Shown here: positions 34,080 to 47,829 of the stretch, in pieces
How the letters are laid out: each line of letters opens with the position of its first letter
Numbering within the stretch: position 1 is the first letter of the stretch
Assembly (NCBI RefSeq): GCF_964656455.1
Contig: NC_135723.1
Coordinates: forward strand, 102,439,283 to 102,503,282
Length of the DNA stretch: 64,000 bases
DNA from: Halichoerus grypus
Lineage: Eukaryota; Chordata; Mammalia; Carnivora; Phocidae
Direction: 5' to 3'
Position numbers and translations under genes: made by a program
The notes under the pieces: generated by a model
What the model saw: only the letters and a program-made list of their open reading frames with translations
Database searches by the model: none
What the model was told of the DNA's origin: nothing

Positions 34080-35104
34080 AAGAGATTCATATCCCTAGAT
34101 TGAAATTATAGGCTGGCAGCATTTAGTCTAATAGAAGACAACAAATATGGAGACGTGAATATAAAAATTTTTAAAAGCGTGAATGGACATGCAAGACAGC
34201 AAAATTTAGAACATTTTGCTGTTTATACAGTTAGTGGATGATCACTTGCACAAGCTGCTCTAGAGTAGACTCAGTGTGTCCACTGGGAGTTAGAATTATA
34301 AAGAATTTTGGGAGTTTCTAGTCTAGTAGTCTGTATTTCCTATAGCACACATTGTGAATGGCACAGAAACATCTGTTTCTTTCATAGAGCATGAAAAGCA
34401 GACTTACTAAAGAGCTGAAGGTATAGTTACGGGTTTTAAATGGACAAATTCAGACCACCTATATTGTGTGAAATCATTAAGCACAGCTAGAGAAGAGCCA
34501 AACTCTGAGAATAGTGACAGATTCAGTGTCTGGTTGCCCCAATCCTACTTACTTGTGGACATGGATAGAAAAATGTAGATAGCAGAGCATCACCAAGGAT
34601 CTACTTGAAGCACAAAGGGGGAGGTAACAGACACAATTTTTGTGTGACTACGGTTGCACAGTAAAGGGACAGAGCTTCTTACAGACAAATCATTTTATGC
34701 AGCTCTTTTTCTAAGAACGTTGTATTTTTTAAAATAAATTCAACATATTTCAGATGCACTCGAAACCCGCCGATCTTCAAGGATTTCAGTACAGGACTCC
34801 TTATGAATACAGTTAGGAAATGAACGGTTAAGTTGCCCATTTTTGTGTGTGAATGAAAATGTGGATGGATGAATATACTTGAAAAAGATTGTGTGTGTGT
34901 TGGTAAAAAGCATGAAGAAACACATTGTATTTTGTTGTTGTTTTAATTCATTTGGGACTGGTATTTGGTATGGATAGTGCTTTATTTTTTTCCCCAATGG
35001 TCTGCCTAGAGATATTAGATGATCGTGGGTCTCGAATGGACATGGGGAGTCCCATCTCTGGGTGAGGGGATATGTTCTCAGTAGCCTCTCATGGCTCCTG
35101 CATA
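34080..35104 (+). other. Intronic sequence, nothing recognised
   Basis: No exon or named repeat. Short TG-rich patch near 34890. Confidence 0.5.
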
Positions 35105-35306
35105 GGGGCGCCTGGGTGGCTCAGTTGGTTAAGCATCCAACTTTGGCCCAGGTCATGATCTCAGGGTCCTGGGATCTGTCCCTGCGTCAGGCTGCCTGCT
35201 CAGCGGGGGTCTGCTTCTCCCTCTCCCTCTGCTCCTCCCCCCCCCCCCCGCTCGTGCTTGTGTGCTCTCTCTCTCTCTCTCTCAAATAAATAAAATCTTT
35301 AAAAAA
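35105..35306 (+). mobile_element. SINEC, plus strand
   Basis: Starts GGGGCGCCTGGGTGGCTCAG, with A-box-like TGGCTCAGTTGG. The CT-rich region contains a C-run (35238-35249) and a (CT)n run, and the tail is AAATAAATAAAATCTTTAAAAAA. I could not find a clear target-site duplication. Confidence 0.96.
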
Positions 35307-35639
35307 CAATCAGGCCCGAGTTAGTGCTAGCGCCCCCTCCATAACCAGCAGGGGCTCAGTGCTGTCGTGGGCCGAGTGCCACTCTGCATCCCTTCGGGGG
35401 CATCCATGTTCTCTCTGCTGGATTGTTCTCTCGGAGGGACAGATAGGTGTGCTTGTCTATTTTTCTATCCTACAAAACCAAACAAACCTAAAATTTCATA
35501 AACAACCTGATGCTATATACCCCTCCAGCCACCAGCCCTTCCCTTGTACAACTTAATAGCAAAATGTAGCTATTTCCGCTCTCATTCCCGCTTCACATCT
35601 TCTCCGGTCAGGCTGTTCTCCTGGTCCTTCCAGAGAGGT
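35307..35639 (+). other. Intronic sequence, nothing recognised
   Basis: No exon or named repeat between the SINEC and the L2 segment. Confidence 0.45.
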
Positions 35640-36615
35640 CTCACCTGTCAATGTCACAGCCAGATCCAAAGGTCAGTTCTCACCAAACACTGGCGATGGC
35701 CTCTCCTCTTTTGGTCACTTTCTTTCCTTGGCTCCGAGCCATGGATCTCTGCATCTCAGGCTGCTCATTTTCTTATCCTGCTTGGCTTTTCCTCCTTCCT
35801 GCCCAGGGCTCAGTAACCCTGCTTCTGCCTTTTTGTAGGTGGTCTCACGCAGTCCACACGGCTTTAAGCAGAATCTGTGTGCTGAGGACTCTCAAGTTTC
35901 TACTCTAGCCTCTGAGCTCTAGACTCTTCTACCACACTCCCTCTTGCGTGTCTGCTGGGCTTATTAATGACGCCACAGCTGAAACAGAACTCCTCACCAA
36001 CTTCAAACCTTTTTTCCCTAGGCTTCCTGATCTCAGTGGAATGATAGGGAATGATGGAACCATCATAAATCTGGTATTCCTGGTTGAAAAGTTGGAGTGA
36101 TCCTTGGTTCCTTACTGCCCGTAACACCTCGCAGCCAGACACCCCAAGCCAAGCACCCCCCCAGCCAAGCACCCCCCCCCAGCCAGGCACTCCCCCAGAC
36201 AGGCACCCCCCCTAGCCAGGCACCCCCCCTAGCCAGGCACCCCCCCAGCCAGGCACTCCCCCAGACAGGCACCCCCCCAGCCAGGCACCCCCCCTAGCCA
36301 GGCACCCCCCCCAGCCAGGCACCCCCCCTAGCCAGGCACCCCCCAGCCCGGCAGCCCAGCCTTCAGGTACATCCTGCATCTGTCCACGCCTCTCCTCCTT
36401 TGGGACTTCTGCTTCAGGCGATGCCACCATCCTCTCTCACCTGGGCCAAAACCAGCCTCCACCTTGGTCTCCCTGTCTCCACTTGGGTCAGATACAGATT
36501 GCGGTCTTTATAGTCTCCAGAGTGCTCTTTTTAGACATAGGTCAGATGACTTCACTTAGGAGCCTCTCACCATATGAGGATGAAGTCTGTAGGTGCTCCA
36601 CCGAATCTAGATGGG
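35640..36615 (+). mobile_element. LINE-2 (L2) segment of the ORF2 region
   Basis: Plus-strand similarity to L2: CCCAGGGCTCAGTAACCCT near 35803, CACACGGCTTTAAGCAGAATCTGTGTGCTGA near 35856, ACAGAACTCCTCACCAACTTCAAACC, GTTGGAGTGATCCTTGGTTCC. After the minisatellite come GATGCCACCATCCTCTC, CTTGGTCTCCCTGTCTCCAC, CAGAGTGCTCTTTTTAGACATAGGTCAGATGACTTCAC and GGATGAAGTCTGTAGG. No ORF survives. This ancient element is the best-preserved L2 in the window. Confidence 0.8.
36132..36357 (+). repeat. About 17-bp C-rich minisatellite inside the L2 segment
   Basis: About 13-14 units of the type AGCCAGGCACCCCCCC, varying by AGACAGGCACTCCCCC and by a CTAGCC form, with C-runs of 5 to 9. It interrupts the L2 where the consensus has a CT-rich CACACCCCACATCC-like stretch, a likely seed. 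Confidence 0.95.
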
Positions 36616-39600
36616 AAGAATACATTGGGCTGGGGATTGTTCAGAATATGACATTTTAAAAAAGTCTTTTGGGTGTTTCTTTATTTCTCATAAGCTTGCA
36701 ATTCCAGGGCAAAGAAAGTAAAAATTGGCAATGGATTTGAACTTGAGGTAGGGGAGAGCATCGCAGCGGTATTACTGAAAACGTCCTGTGCTACTCATCA
36801 GGGTATAAACAGAAGTCCCCCTGTGCGGTGGCAACATTGTAACATGCAGATTCATAAGCTGAGGTCAGAGGTCGTTCTCTCTGCATGCACAGATTTCAGA
36901 AAGAGAAACACTGTCCTGCTAGGTGACTATCACTAATTCACTTTCAGTGGTGGTATGTTTTGACGCCTATTTTTAACTAATTTTGCTGTCATGTCTCTGT
37001 TTGGATCAGGCACCCGCGAGTGTACTGGGTGCAATCAGATCCATTAAGCACTTATTATTAAGGCGATAATGCCAAGCTTGCTGCACTGTGGCATATGCTG
37101 GGGCAGGTCCAGAACCACTTATCTGAGAACGTTGGGTTCAATTAGGAGCTCAGAGCTTTTTGGGGTGTAAGAAGCTGACTCAGTGCTTTTGTTTTCTATG
37201 AGCGAACAGCCTGGGTGGTGTCCGTGGTACCCCCCTGGGAACAGACCACTATAATTCCTGCCACACACACAAAAGATCTACACTAAGTAGAATAAATACA
37301 GTTATCAGTTGCTTCACATCAGTTCCCATAAGTTTTGCCCCCAAATGAGTTCAAGTCACATAACATTTTGTTCTCAAATGAGTTTCAAAGAGCTTTATGG
37401 ATTTTGAAATTGTGGCCTATATATCCTGTAATCACTGCAAAGTCAAGACCCATACACACTGGACCGAAATGAATAGATCCCCCCATGTGGGAAGCAGGGG
37501 GGAGGCGGCATGGCCTCAGCCAGGAGGGGGGTCTGTGGGAGCCCATGGAGCCGGCCCTTCCGGAAAGAGATGCACTTGGGGTTGCTCCTCCCTGGAGGAC
37601 CCCTCTGCAAAAAGCCGAAGTCTCCCCAGCCTGGATCCCAATGCTCTTTCCCATTACATTTCGGCTGCCAAAATAGCTCTTTGAATTTGGTGCTTAGAAG
37701 GATTTAGAGATACTAAAAATTGCAGCATTTCCCACAGAGCTATTTGTAAGAGGAGAGCGGTGGGGGTAGAGAAGTGGGTTGTTGAAAATAATAGGGTGAA
37801 CTTGAAAAGGGGAGAAAAACGAGGATTAAAATCAGGGCAGTCTTACTCGTATCGAAATTCCTCAAACTCCTAATTCTCCAAAGGGTTTGACTGTCATTTT
37901 TCTTAAGGGGTAGAAAACTTTACCAGTTAATGTGTGTACACATGTGTATGCATGTGTGTATCTATGTGTACACGTATAGGTGTGCCTTTTATTTTGCAGG
38001 GAGGAGTAGCTGAGCTGGGAGGGCTCTCTTCCCCACGTGCTCTCTGTGGCCTCCCCTTTGAGGCTGTTAAGCAGCCCCTTTGCTCCTATTCTAACTGAAG
38101 GAAAAATTAGCCAACCTGTGGAATAACTTGAGAACTGATGAGGGTAAACATCTGTAGTCCAGCTTTTGAGCATCGTGGGGTCTATCGAAACCGCTGTTGT
38201 GTTAGCTGGTAGCCAGAGACTGAGGCCTCTGTTCCGGCCGGTGACTGTTTATGAAGGTTTTTTTTGTGTGTGTATAGCGGTGTGTGGGAGTCACGATCCA
38301 TCTTTGTAATCTTCGGATAACAGGTTTCAGTTAAAACCCATGGTTCTCTCTGATTCGTAACATATCAGTTCTTTGATGTGATCCAGAGTATATCAAAATA
38401 ACTTAAAACATTTTGAGATCCATTGTTTTCTCGTGTTCTTACAAGCTACGTTTCAGAGCCACAGACCCTCAAAGTTGGGATGCATGCTGGTTAGAGGTTA
38501 TTTGAGATTGCTTCCCCTCGATTGTAAAGATACTTTTATTGACCTTAATTTCTATGTCCTGTATCTCTCCTCATTGGCCGTAGACCTGGGGTATGGACGA
38601 GCACAAAGCACATCTTACCTTCCGTCACTGCAAATCTGTATCTGGGAAAATTCATCTCCTCTCCCTTGAGCATTCTTTCCCCAGGGAAAAGACCAGAAAT
38701 CCAATCTTGGGGGCTACTGTTACAGCCTCAGAAACATTTTGCAGCTTCTCAGGGGAGCCCTTTATTACTGCATGATTCAGAGTGCTCTGAACTGCAGAAC
38801 ACAGTGAATATTCTGTGGAGGTCTCTGAGTCATGGTGGCAAAGGGCTCAGTTAGTTCCTTCGGTACATTCTTAGATGCAGGGCATTACCCACATTTTCCC
38901 ATGTGACAGTTAGGTCCCTGGAATAGGGAGTTTCAAATGCCGTGAACTAGTTGTGTCTCTTATTGTCTGAGTAGCCAGAGAGAAGGCCTGGATTTGCTAT
39001 TCACTGAACACGGACTTCCTTGGCTGAGCCCCGGGACTCCCCAGGGGTCCTCACCGGCTGGCTGCAGGTGCATTATAATGGCTCCATCAGGAAGGGGCCC
39101 TTTCCAGTGTCAGAAGGGCCTTCTCCCCACCACAGGATTTTTTCTAACAGCTCTGTGGAGTTATAACTTGCTGAGCGGACTTAACGCACATGGCCCCGTG
39201 AATTTAGCGTCGGTACAGAGCTATGCATCCATCAGCACAGTCTCATTTAGAACATTTTCCTTACCCTGAAAGGAGGCCTCATCCCATTTCACTGGCTCCT
39301 TTTGCATGTGGATTTGGGAGAAGACATCAAGCTTCAGAGACCCCCTCTGTCCCTTCTTTTCACGGGGTCTGTGGGTATATTGGTTGAGGAAGCTAGGGAC
39401 TGTGCCTTGTGAGTTATCACCCATCCTACAAATGTTAAATCGGTCTCAGGTTTTGTTTTCTGTGCAGTGGCTCACCAACAGTTGGGTCTGGACTTGCTTT
39501 TGTTTATGAGTGAAAGGGTTAAATCGTGTTGGATATTGTCTAGCTAAAATGGCTAATGCTTCCTTTTAGTTTAGCTTTAATTAATAAATAAAATTATTTT

Positions 39601-41270
39601 AATTTAACCAATTCATTTATTAAATCAATTAAATTACTGAATTGGCAATGTGATTTGGAGGAGCTGCATTGGTCCTTATAAAGCTAGCCAGTAAATGTGT
39701 CCAGAGGAAAGCACAAAAAATGAGGTTCAAAGCTCAAGTTGTGCCCCAGAATTTCAGTTCATACTGTGCAGGACCTCCCCGCCCCACCCCTGTAATAAGA
39801 ACCTTCAGTGCATACTAGAAGCATGTCCAGAGTGACTCCCTTGTAGAAGGGTTGGAGATGATCAGGTTTTTGACCCATTTTCTGGCATCCTTAGGGGGGT
39901 GTCTCACGTGCTCAGGAATGACCCCCAACCCCCATGCCTGATGCTGAATGCACCTCTCACCTGTCTACCTGTGAGAGGTCAGGGAAGCTTGCCTGTCCTG
40001 GGAGCTGTTTGATTGTGGGGGGTCCTTGTCTTTGAATGACTGATTGTTTCCACAAGATTTCTTGTCAGAGCAGTTTACTTCTTTATAACACCCAAGTTAG
40101 ACTGGTGGAAACTGAGGGAGAAGCATGGAGAGTGAAGCTTGGGATGAGATCATGTGGAGTGCTCTGCGGAGGGTCACTCCCCAGGGATGAGACTCAGGTG
40201 TGGGGTGAGGGCAAGCAGAAGAAGGACCGGCCTTGTTCTCTCTGGCCCCGCACCTGCTGATTTCTGCTCTGCGGGGAATGCAGTGTTCTGGTGCTGCTTC
40301 ATGTCTTGTGGTAAGGACACAGTAAATGGTAGTATTTCAGACTACAAGACAATGATACACTTAGGCATGTGTTTAAAGGATTAATCCTTTAAAATTTGGG
40401 AAAGCAAAATTAGTGAACACGAATAAGTCCCTTACTTGGGGCCAGCAGCTGGAACTCTCAGATAAATGACCTCTCTACGGATAGTTCCAAAAAACATGTT
40501 CTTGGATCAAGAGGGGCCTGGATAGTCTTATATCTCTTCTCCTGCACTTTTTGAATATCCATCAGGGTTAGGAGGCAGCCTTTGGCCCACACCGGCTCTT
40601 ACTTTCAAAGCTCTAAAACGTCATGAACAAATTTACCTTTTACTTTATAAATATTATTACCATCTGTGTTAAAGAAAAATTTCCAGTGAAATTTCTCTTC
40701 TTCTTGAGACATCTTTTGCTGACTGCAGCGACTTGTTTTGACGTGGTTCTGGTCCCTAAAGTAACCTGTGGATCGGACATCACTCACTGCTGCTGTCCCC
40801 ATGGAGCGATAGCTACAATAGCATTGCTTTTCAAACTGGAATGCACATGTGGATCATCTGGAAATCTTGTGAAAATGTAGGTTCTGTTCAGTCGGTCTGG
40901 GTGCAGCCTGGAATTCTGCAAAAACCCAGGGTGATGTGGGGAGGCTGCATCTTCGTGCTGTACTTTGAGTAGCAAGGTCTCGTGGCACCTGGGGGAAGGT
41001 GGACGGTGAGCCAAAGTTGAGACAGGACTGATTAATGCAGGTTTCCCCAAGACTGCTTTCCTTCCCTTCTGTTCCTGGGGATTCGCGCACTTGGCCATAG
41101 AGTTGGATGGGGGGAATTATATTCTGGGAGGCAAGGCCTGGTTGGAGAAAGGATGTTGTCTTTCATGTATTTTACCCAGTTTTTACATTGATTGAGCATG
41201 TGATTGTACGTATAGTAAGCGATCAGGAAATCTTAAACCCCGGGATGTTTTACTAACAGAACGCTAAGTC
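36616..41270 (+). other. Intronic sequence, nothing recognised
   Basis: No exon or named repeat over about 4.6 kb. Minor features are TG-rich patches near 37925-37980 and 38266-38280, and an AT-rich patch of AATTAA/AATTTA words at 39578-39645. Confidence 0.5.
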
Positions 41271-41451
41271 AAGCCACGTTGGTGGCCACAGAGCGCCTCC
41301 CCACTGCTGTCCCGGGGCCATGGAGCGCATGGGCTCCGGCAGGTGTGGATGCCGTCTCCCTTCCGGACGCGTGGCTCCCCTTCCATTATCTAAAGGTTCC
41401 AGGAAGACAGAAATAAAGCACTTCCATTCAAAAAAAGAAAAAAAAAAAGCT
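41271..41451 (+). other. Possible retroposed transcript end (AATAAA plus A-tail)
   Basis: AATAAA at 41411-41416 is followed 15 bases later by a 20-base A-rich run with one G (41431-41450), as in a processed retrocopy. I recognise no parent transcript upstream and see no target duplication, so this may be coincidence. Confidence 0.25.
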
Positions 41452-42951
41452 TATGAAGCCTAGCACAGATTGAAATTCCTTCCATGGATTATGTGGGACT
41501 GTCCTGGCCATGAGGGCTGGGCCTCCTGTTCAAAGTCCGTACTCTTGTTTCCACCTTGAATGTTACTGTCATCTCAGATTGCATCAGGCTTCCGTCCCAG
41601 CAGAAGTCTAACTTACTTTCATCATTCCATTGATGGGAAAATACGAGAAAAATCTCAAAGATCTTTCCAAAATGATTGGATTGCCTCAATTCTTCGTCAC
41701 ACGAAAATTGGAGAATTTCTGAAAATTGCAGATTTCTTTACAAACAGCTCATTTGATCATTTATGATGTTTTCTGTCATCCTGGAAGAGCTATTTAAGCC
41801 TGGGATGTGTATTTGACACGTCGGTTGCTAGTTTTAAACACGAGAACAAACTACATGTGGTGCACTTGGGCCTCATGACCAGAGCTGCCCCGCGCACTGT
41901 GCTCTATCCCAGAGCTTTGTCGCAGACACCGTTGTCTGGAAATAACAGAATCCTAAACTGCTCTGCCTTATCCGTCTCTACAATGTGATCCTAGGTGCGT
42001 CGATTGCTGTGGAGACTGACAGGTAAAATAGAGGGAAATATTTCTAATTGCCCGTTTGAAGGTTTCTTCATTATTCCCTGTTATAAGCTGTGAAAATAAT
42101 GTATCGGTAAAGACTGCTTTCAGCCGAATACCTTTTGCTGTCTTAAAATGATTGATCATAATCACTTTGGCCATTTCCACTAAGGCAACAAGAAGAGGTA
42201 ATTTAAGAAAAAAAATGTTAGTAAGTGATGTCTCTGTGAAGCCAGGCAGACCACTACAGATCATTGTCTTCTCCGCCAGGGTTTGAGTGATTGAACTCGG
42301 AACCGGTGTGTGTCACAGGGAAGGTCTCATGCTGGTCCCCACGTGGGACAGCTGCCGAATTCATGGGTTAAAAATAATATCTAAACCACAGGTGGGTTTC
42401 CTGTGTTTTACCCACAGACTGTGCGGGATTGGCAAGGAAGCCAGAGGTCTGGCCGGGGAGAAGGTGCTGCTACCACACGGTCATGCAGACGCTGGGTGGT
42501 CTGGTCTCACGGCCCTTCGCCATCAGCGGAGAGCTGGGGGATGTGTTTCTCTTGCATGCTCCTCGTGCAGTCTCCTGGGGGGACCCCTGACTGTCATTTG
42601 CAGGATGCCTGGCTGGGATGAAAAGACCAAAGATCATTAGCACAGGCAGGCTCCCGTGGGAACCCCGGCCTCCTTCTTGGCCTCGTTTGCACGAGTGCTT
42701 ACCCACCACACCGTACACATTTAATTCCAGGGTGGACTCTTACCTCTGCCTGAGCTGTAGAGTTGTCTACTTCGATCAAAAAAATGTGTTTAATATAAGG
42801 TTTCCTGATAGCAAATGGTAAATGACCATTTTCAGAGGGTTAGAACAATGAAATGCACTTCAGTCAGAGAAATACACTCTCAGGTAATGGCTGGTAGAGG
42901 CCATCAGTCCAAACCCTTTTATTTACAAAGGGAACTTTCATTCCCGGTCTA
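41452..42951 (+). other. Intronic sequence, nothing recognised
   Basis: No exon or named repeat. The ORFs at 42287-42640 have no recognisable domain. Confidence 0.45.
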
Positions 42952-43000
42952 TCAGTCAGGGTTCTCCAGAGACACAGAACCGATAGGATGTATAAACAGA
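42952..43000 (-). mobile_element. Short antisense piece of the LTR-like repeat
   Basis: TCAGTCAGGGTTCTCCAGAG followed by ACACAGAACCGATAGGATGTAT is the reverse complement of the repeat end seen at 12950-12995 and 33718-33752. Confidence 0.6.
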
Positions 43001-43678
43001 TGTATAACTGTGTGTGTGAATTTAGGAGCTGTTGTTCCATATATTTTATGTCAGAGAAAGCAGACGGAGCTGTTGATGATGTAATTGCCTCTATTTGTGG
43101 GTTGCTTGTTTGCACAGGTCCCTTTAAAACTGGCCACAGGGTGGGAAGGCTTTTTAAGCCATAGATACACCTGTGCAGGAAGTAACACCTCCAGCCGACA
43201 GAGGAGACTCTCGTTAATAGTCGCAGTCTCTGGAAGTAACCTGATCTGATTAATGCATGTTTACCTCCTGCCTGAGGCCGAAATTCCTGTAAAATCGCCT
43301 ACAGGGATAATGACTCACATGTTTCTTACAGAAGTCAAGTGGGGTCACACAAAGAGGAGGAGATGTGCACATTTTCCTGCCACTGGTGGAATCCTTCTGG
43401 CCGCCAGGCCTTCCTATTATCACTGGTAATTAGCTTCTCGGAAAGAGGTTTAGAAGGGTGAGAAACTGTGGACATATCAGTGGGTTCATGGTGTTTGTGT
43501 TTTTTTAAGTTTCCTTTGAAGCAAATCTCTTTCATATGTGGGGTCTTCACACGATTGGCCGAGAGAACCGGGAGGCAGCCAGCTCGCTCTTCTGAGTGCC
43601 AGCAAATATTCCGACACCATTTGGGAATAACCCTGTCGTATTTCAGTTGCTGGTAGAACTGATTTAAAAGGAAGAATC

Positions 43679-43731
43679 AAAGAAGGAGGGAAGGAGAGAG
43701 AGAAGAAAAGAAGGGAGAGGAAGGGGAGTGA
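43679..43731 (+). repeat. Purine-rich GGAA/GAGA tract
   Basis: Imperfect GAAGG, GAGA and AAGA words with no pyrimidine over about 50 bases. Confidence 0.85.
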
Positions 43732-46700
43732 GGATCTGTGCTCCAGAATGGGTGGGACAGCACAGAGCTGTGGTCCTTACCTCGGTTCGTATCTAGGTAG
43801 TCGGTCTTTCTGAGTCGTTATTAACATTATTACAGATGGTATAACCAGTGTCGCTGACTAGCGGTGTGTACTGAAGGAATCCCTTCACAGATCGAAAGCC
43901 CAAGGCTTAGGAGGCTGTGGTAGTGATGTTCGCCCCCAGGGCCCTGGGGTCCTATGGTCGGTCGTGTTTGTCTTTCACAATGACTCAGTTCCTTGCTCTG
44001 GAGGTGGTAGATTTGGCCAATGTGTCTTGTACTGACCAAGGAAATGTAGGAGAAACTGATGGGCTTCCCATGCAAACAGAAGTGTCAAGAGCCCGTTCGT
44101 GCTTCTCCATGTCTGTTTTTCTTCTGTCGGGAGCTCAGCGTAAGCTCTAGACAGAGGCCGGGCTGTCAGCCTGGGCCCCGGGGTCCCAGCCAGAGCAGCT
44201 GCTGACCCGCCGCGGACGTTCAGCACGAGCAAGACGCCGACCTTTGTTCTTGCCAGCCTGTGGGATCCTGGAGTTGATTGTTACCACAGCATAACTCAGC
44301 CGATCCTGACTGATAACAGGCACCTCAGGTACCACCATTCCGGGACCCTAGACTTACGTTTATTTAAGAATTTATATTGTCACATTGTTCCAAACAATGA
44401 TTAAATGCAACTTACAAAACAGAATGCAACTCAATGGAATTAAAATGTATAAATTATAACACACACAAACACACTTGAGTGAAAGAAATGAGGGCAGAAA
44501 AATAAATCGAGGGCGAGCCCAATATCATTTCATCGAACGCGTGCTGTGAGTTGTCTCCCCAAGGTGAGCAGCATGTGGGCTCGGCTTTCTGGAAGCCATT
44601 GCAAAGCGGGAACACATTGTTCAGGCTTATTAAACTAATTGTTTTCAGCTCCAGTGAGCGCCTCACACAATGAACAAAAATAGGGAGAAGTATTCTGTAT
44701 ACTTTATTAGTAGCTGAGCAGGGTCAGGACAGCCCCTGGAATCAAGGACTGGATTCGGGCACATCACTTAGGTCTGCAGGCTCAGGAGAGCCTCCTCCCT
44801 CCCCCTGTTGCTTCTGAGCCCCCACGTCTAAATCTTGGTTCCAGCAGGCTCCCACCTGCTTGCAAGGGGAGAAGGAGAGCCGGGTCTGAGGAGCAGGCTC
44901 TGGCCAGGCTTACACACCCAGCTGTGTCCTTGGAGAGTACACGTGAAAAAGCAAAGTCACGGTAGGACCTCGCATCCTCTCTGCCTATGTACGGCAGGGA
45001 GCAGGAAGCCCAGAAGGAGGGAGCTGCCGACAGCCTTGCCTTGCAGGCGCTGCAGCCCCATGCGCTGCTGAACTGTTAATCTGGTTCAATTAATAGCTTG
45101 GTCTCCAGTGGGAATCTAGAGCCATGGATGATGGCGATGAGGGGGAGCACCCCCAGCCCCACGCAAACTGCAGACCCACATGGCTTTCCTTCTCATTGTC
45201 GACCATAAAAGCAACACTCCCAGCCGCCTGCCTCCGATTTAACACTGTATTTCTTCAGGTCTCAGATGCAAATTATTTATAGGTGTTTATATCTTTCATA
45301 TCATGGTGTATCTTGTAAATAATGGCATGTCATATTTTAATTGGAAGTAATTTTTCTTTTTAAGTGGCCCATGCCATAATGTTACATATTACAATCAATG
45401 ATCCCTTAGATGTGACGAAATATGATAAAAGGACATTTGTCATAGCAGAAATATCACCCTGTGTTAGAGAAGAAAGGATTCTGCAGGGGTTTTGGAGGGG
45501 CTTCAGCAAGACCCCGGCATGCCTCACTGTGCCTGGCCTCCAGCCTTTGGAGTACAGCTAGCAATGGAAAGTCCACAGCTGGTGCACCGGGAGGGAGGCG
45601 AGCCAGAAATCTCCAGTCCCTGACATCAGTGATTCTAAATGGTTTGGGACTCTTTTATCATTTTGACTAAACTGGAAAGGTACTGCTGCTCAGAATGGCC
45701 CAAGCCACTCGCTTATAGAAGCAGGTGCTGCAGATGGTCTTTGAATCCTCAGCAAGCCAGGACAGAGTGACCAAGCCAGATGCTACCAACCAGCCAGGGA
45801 AGTCAGGGCAGCCCAAGTGGCAAAGGGACATAACAGGAATTGAAGATTCCAGGCACAGAGTACCTAGGGGGCCAGTACTTGGAATCTAGTGTCTGTGTTG
45901 AAAAACAGAGCCTTTTAGAAAGACCAGCTTCCTGAGATAAAGAGCAGGGTGAACGTAACTTCCCATATGTATCTCTCCTCTATGTGTGTGTATGTGTGTG
46001 TGTCTCCCATACATACACACCCACACACTTTTACTCCTCCTTGGGGATCTTATTCAAATGCTCAAGTCTCTGGGCTCTTTCCAGGTTCTCTTTCCTCTTT
46101 ATGGATCACTACATTGGGCGTGTGGCTCTGATTTTGAATCCGTGCTTTGAGAAGAAGGAGAATGGCGTGAGCCATGGCTGGTTTGTCTCTGACGCCGATG
46201 AATGATGGACCATCTGCGTGGGGGTTGGCTGAGTCATCGAGGGCCCCATCCAAAGAGCAGAGGGCTGCTGGGGCCAGGCGTCCCAGGTTACTGCAGGTGC
46301 CCACAGGCTGGTGGCACGGCCAACGCAGAGCAGCAGAAAGGGCACGCCATTGGCCGAGGGAACACCCAGGAGATGTGTTGGGAAGTCAGCATCCCGGCTG
46401 TCAGGGTTTGGTGGGACGGTTGCCACGAGCCTGTGCTGTGGCACTCCAGGAAAAGTCTGGGCTGCAGGACGGTGCCATCATTTCTGCCTGCTGAGCTGCA
46501 CTTGGTCGGTCACAGACAGTGTGTGTCCAGGGCTCAGAAGAAACCCGCTGACTGGCCATGGCTGGTGGTGGAGCTTGTGGGGCTGTGCTGGGGGGCGGGG
46601 GGGGGGGCGCCCATTCACTGGGATTCTGAGAGAGCCCTGGGGCCCTGAGAAGACCGGTCCGAGACCCTGCTGACAAGTCCTGGTTCTGGTTTAGGGTGGC

Positions 46701-47806
46701 AGTCCGGCATTCGGAAGATCTCCCCTGGCAGGTGTCTTAATGCTTCTGGGTCTCTGTCCCTACAGACCCCAAAATGTGTTCTCCTTGGGGGTAACAGAGT
46801 ACTACTGAATGTTTACATTTGCTGCATCATGTAAGTGCCTGGTATGTGTCCACCTACTCACAGTCATTCCTTGTGTGATGTGAGGGTGAGGGTGGTGGCC
46901 ATGGCGACCTTGGTCCATGCTGACCACAGCAGGTGTGGTCCCTGATTTCCCAGCGCCAAGCCCCTGACACCCATCGGACAGCCATTCATTACTGCATCTG
47001 CCTGCTCCAGCCTCTCCAGGGGAACTCGGGCATCGTTGCATTCAACAAAAACGTTACAAGCCCCTGTGGGGCAGTGGCCATTCTTCTGGGTTTTGATATT
47101 CACAGTATGCATTCACTGCTACTGGATCCCCACCTAATCTGTTACCTGTCACTGATCACGGCCATGTTTCTATCTGTGAGCCTCTTGTGTTCATTTGTAT
47201 GAGTAAATCACATCACAATAGAAACTGCTTAATTGATTTGTGAGATTCTATTACAAATTGCTTGAAATCACATTTATATCCTAATAGGAGACTAAAAGAG
47301 AATAAAACCATCTGAAACCCAACTTCTGTGTAAGAAATTGGATGCACAAGAGAGGTGCCTTCAGCAGGGGGAGGGCGGTGTCAGTCCCACATCACCTAGT
47401 GGGCTGGGATTTTCTCCGCTGTGTTCGTGCTGAGTGTTTTTGGATGATGGTGTGTTTTATTTAGGTGGTTCAGATCTCTGGAGTGGGGAGTTGATGGAAG
47501 TTGATAGGTAATTGTTACTTAATCAAAGGACGAGTGAAGCGTAAAACAGTTAGCTACACATATTTCCTCCTGTATCTTATCCTTATCTTTGATGCAAAAA
47601 AACAAAAACAAAACAAAACAAAAAAACACAACCACTCTGACAATATGTCTTAATTATAGAAATTGATTGTTATACGGACAGGGACTGGAGAAATAATTTG
47701 CTGTTTAGAATTTCTCCTTATATAGCATTTAACTCAGTCAACACATACCTGTTCCCAGGTCCACTGGAAAAATACAGATTTCAAAAAATAGTATTTGTTA
47801 CAAAAA

Positions 47807-47829
47807 TGTTTCCAAAACATTTGGAAACA
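47807..47829. repeat. Inverted repeat, 9-bp perfect arms with 5-base loop
   Basis: TGTTTCCAA (47807-47815) and TTGGAAACA (47821-47829) can pair around AACAT. An adjacent near-duplicate of the ACAAAAATGTTT..AAAACAT block follows at 47828-47850. Confidence 0.8.

Noticed and set aside
44219..44240. REST/RE1-like half site (TTCAGCAC)
   Set aside because: Only the left half is present, without a suitably spaced GGACAG half, and it lies in what looks like an old repeat.
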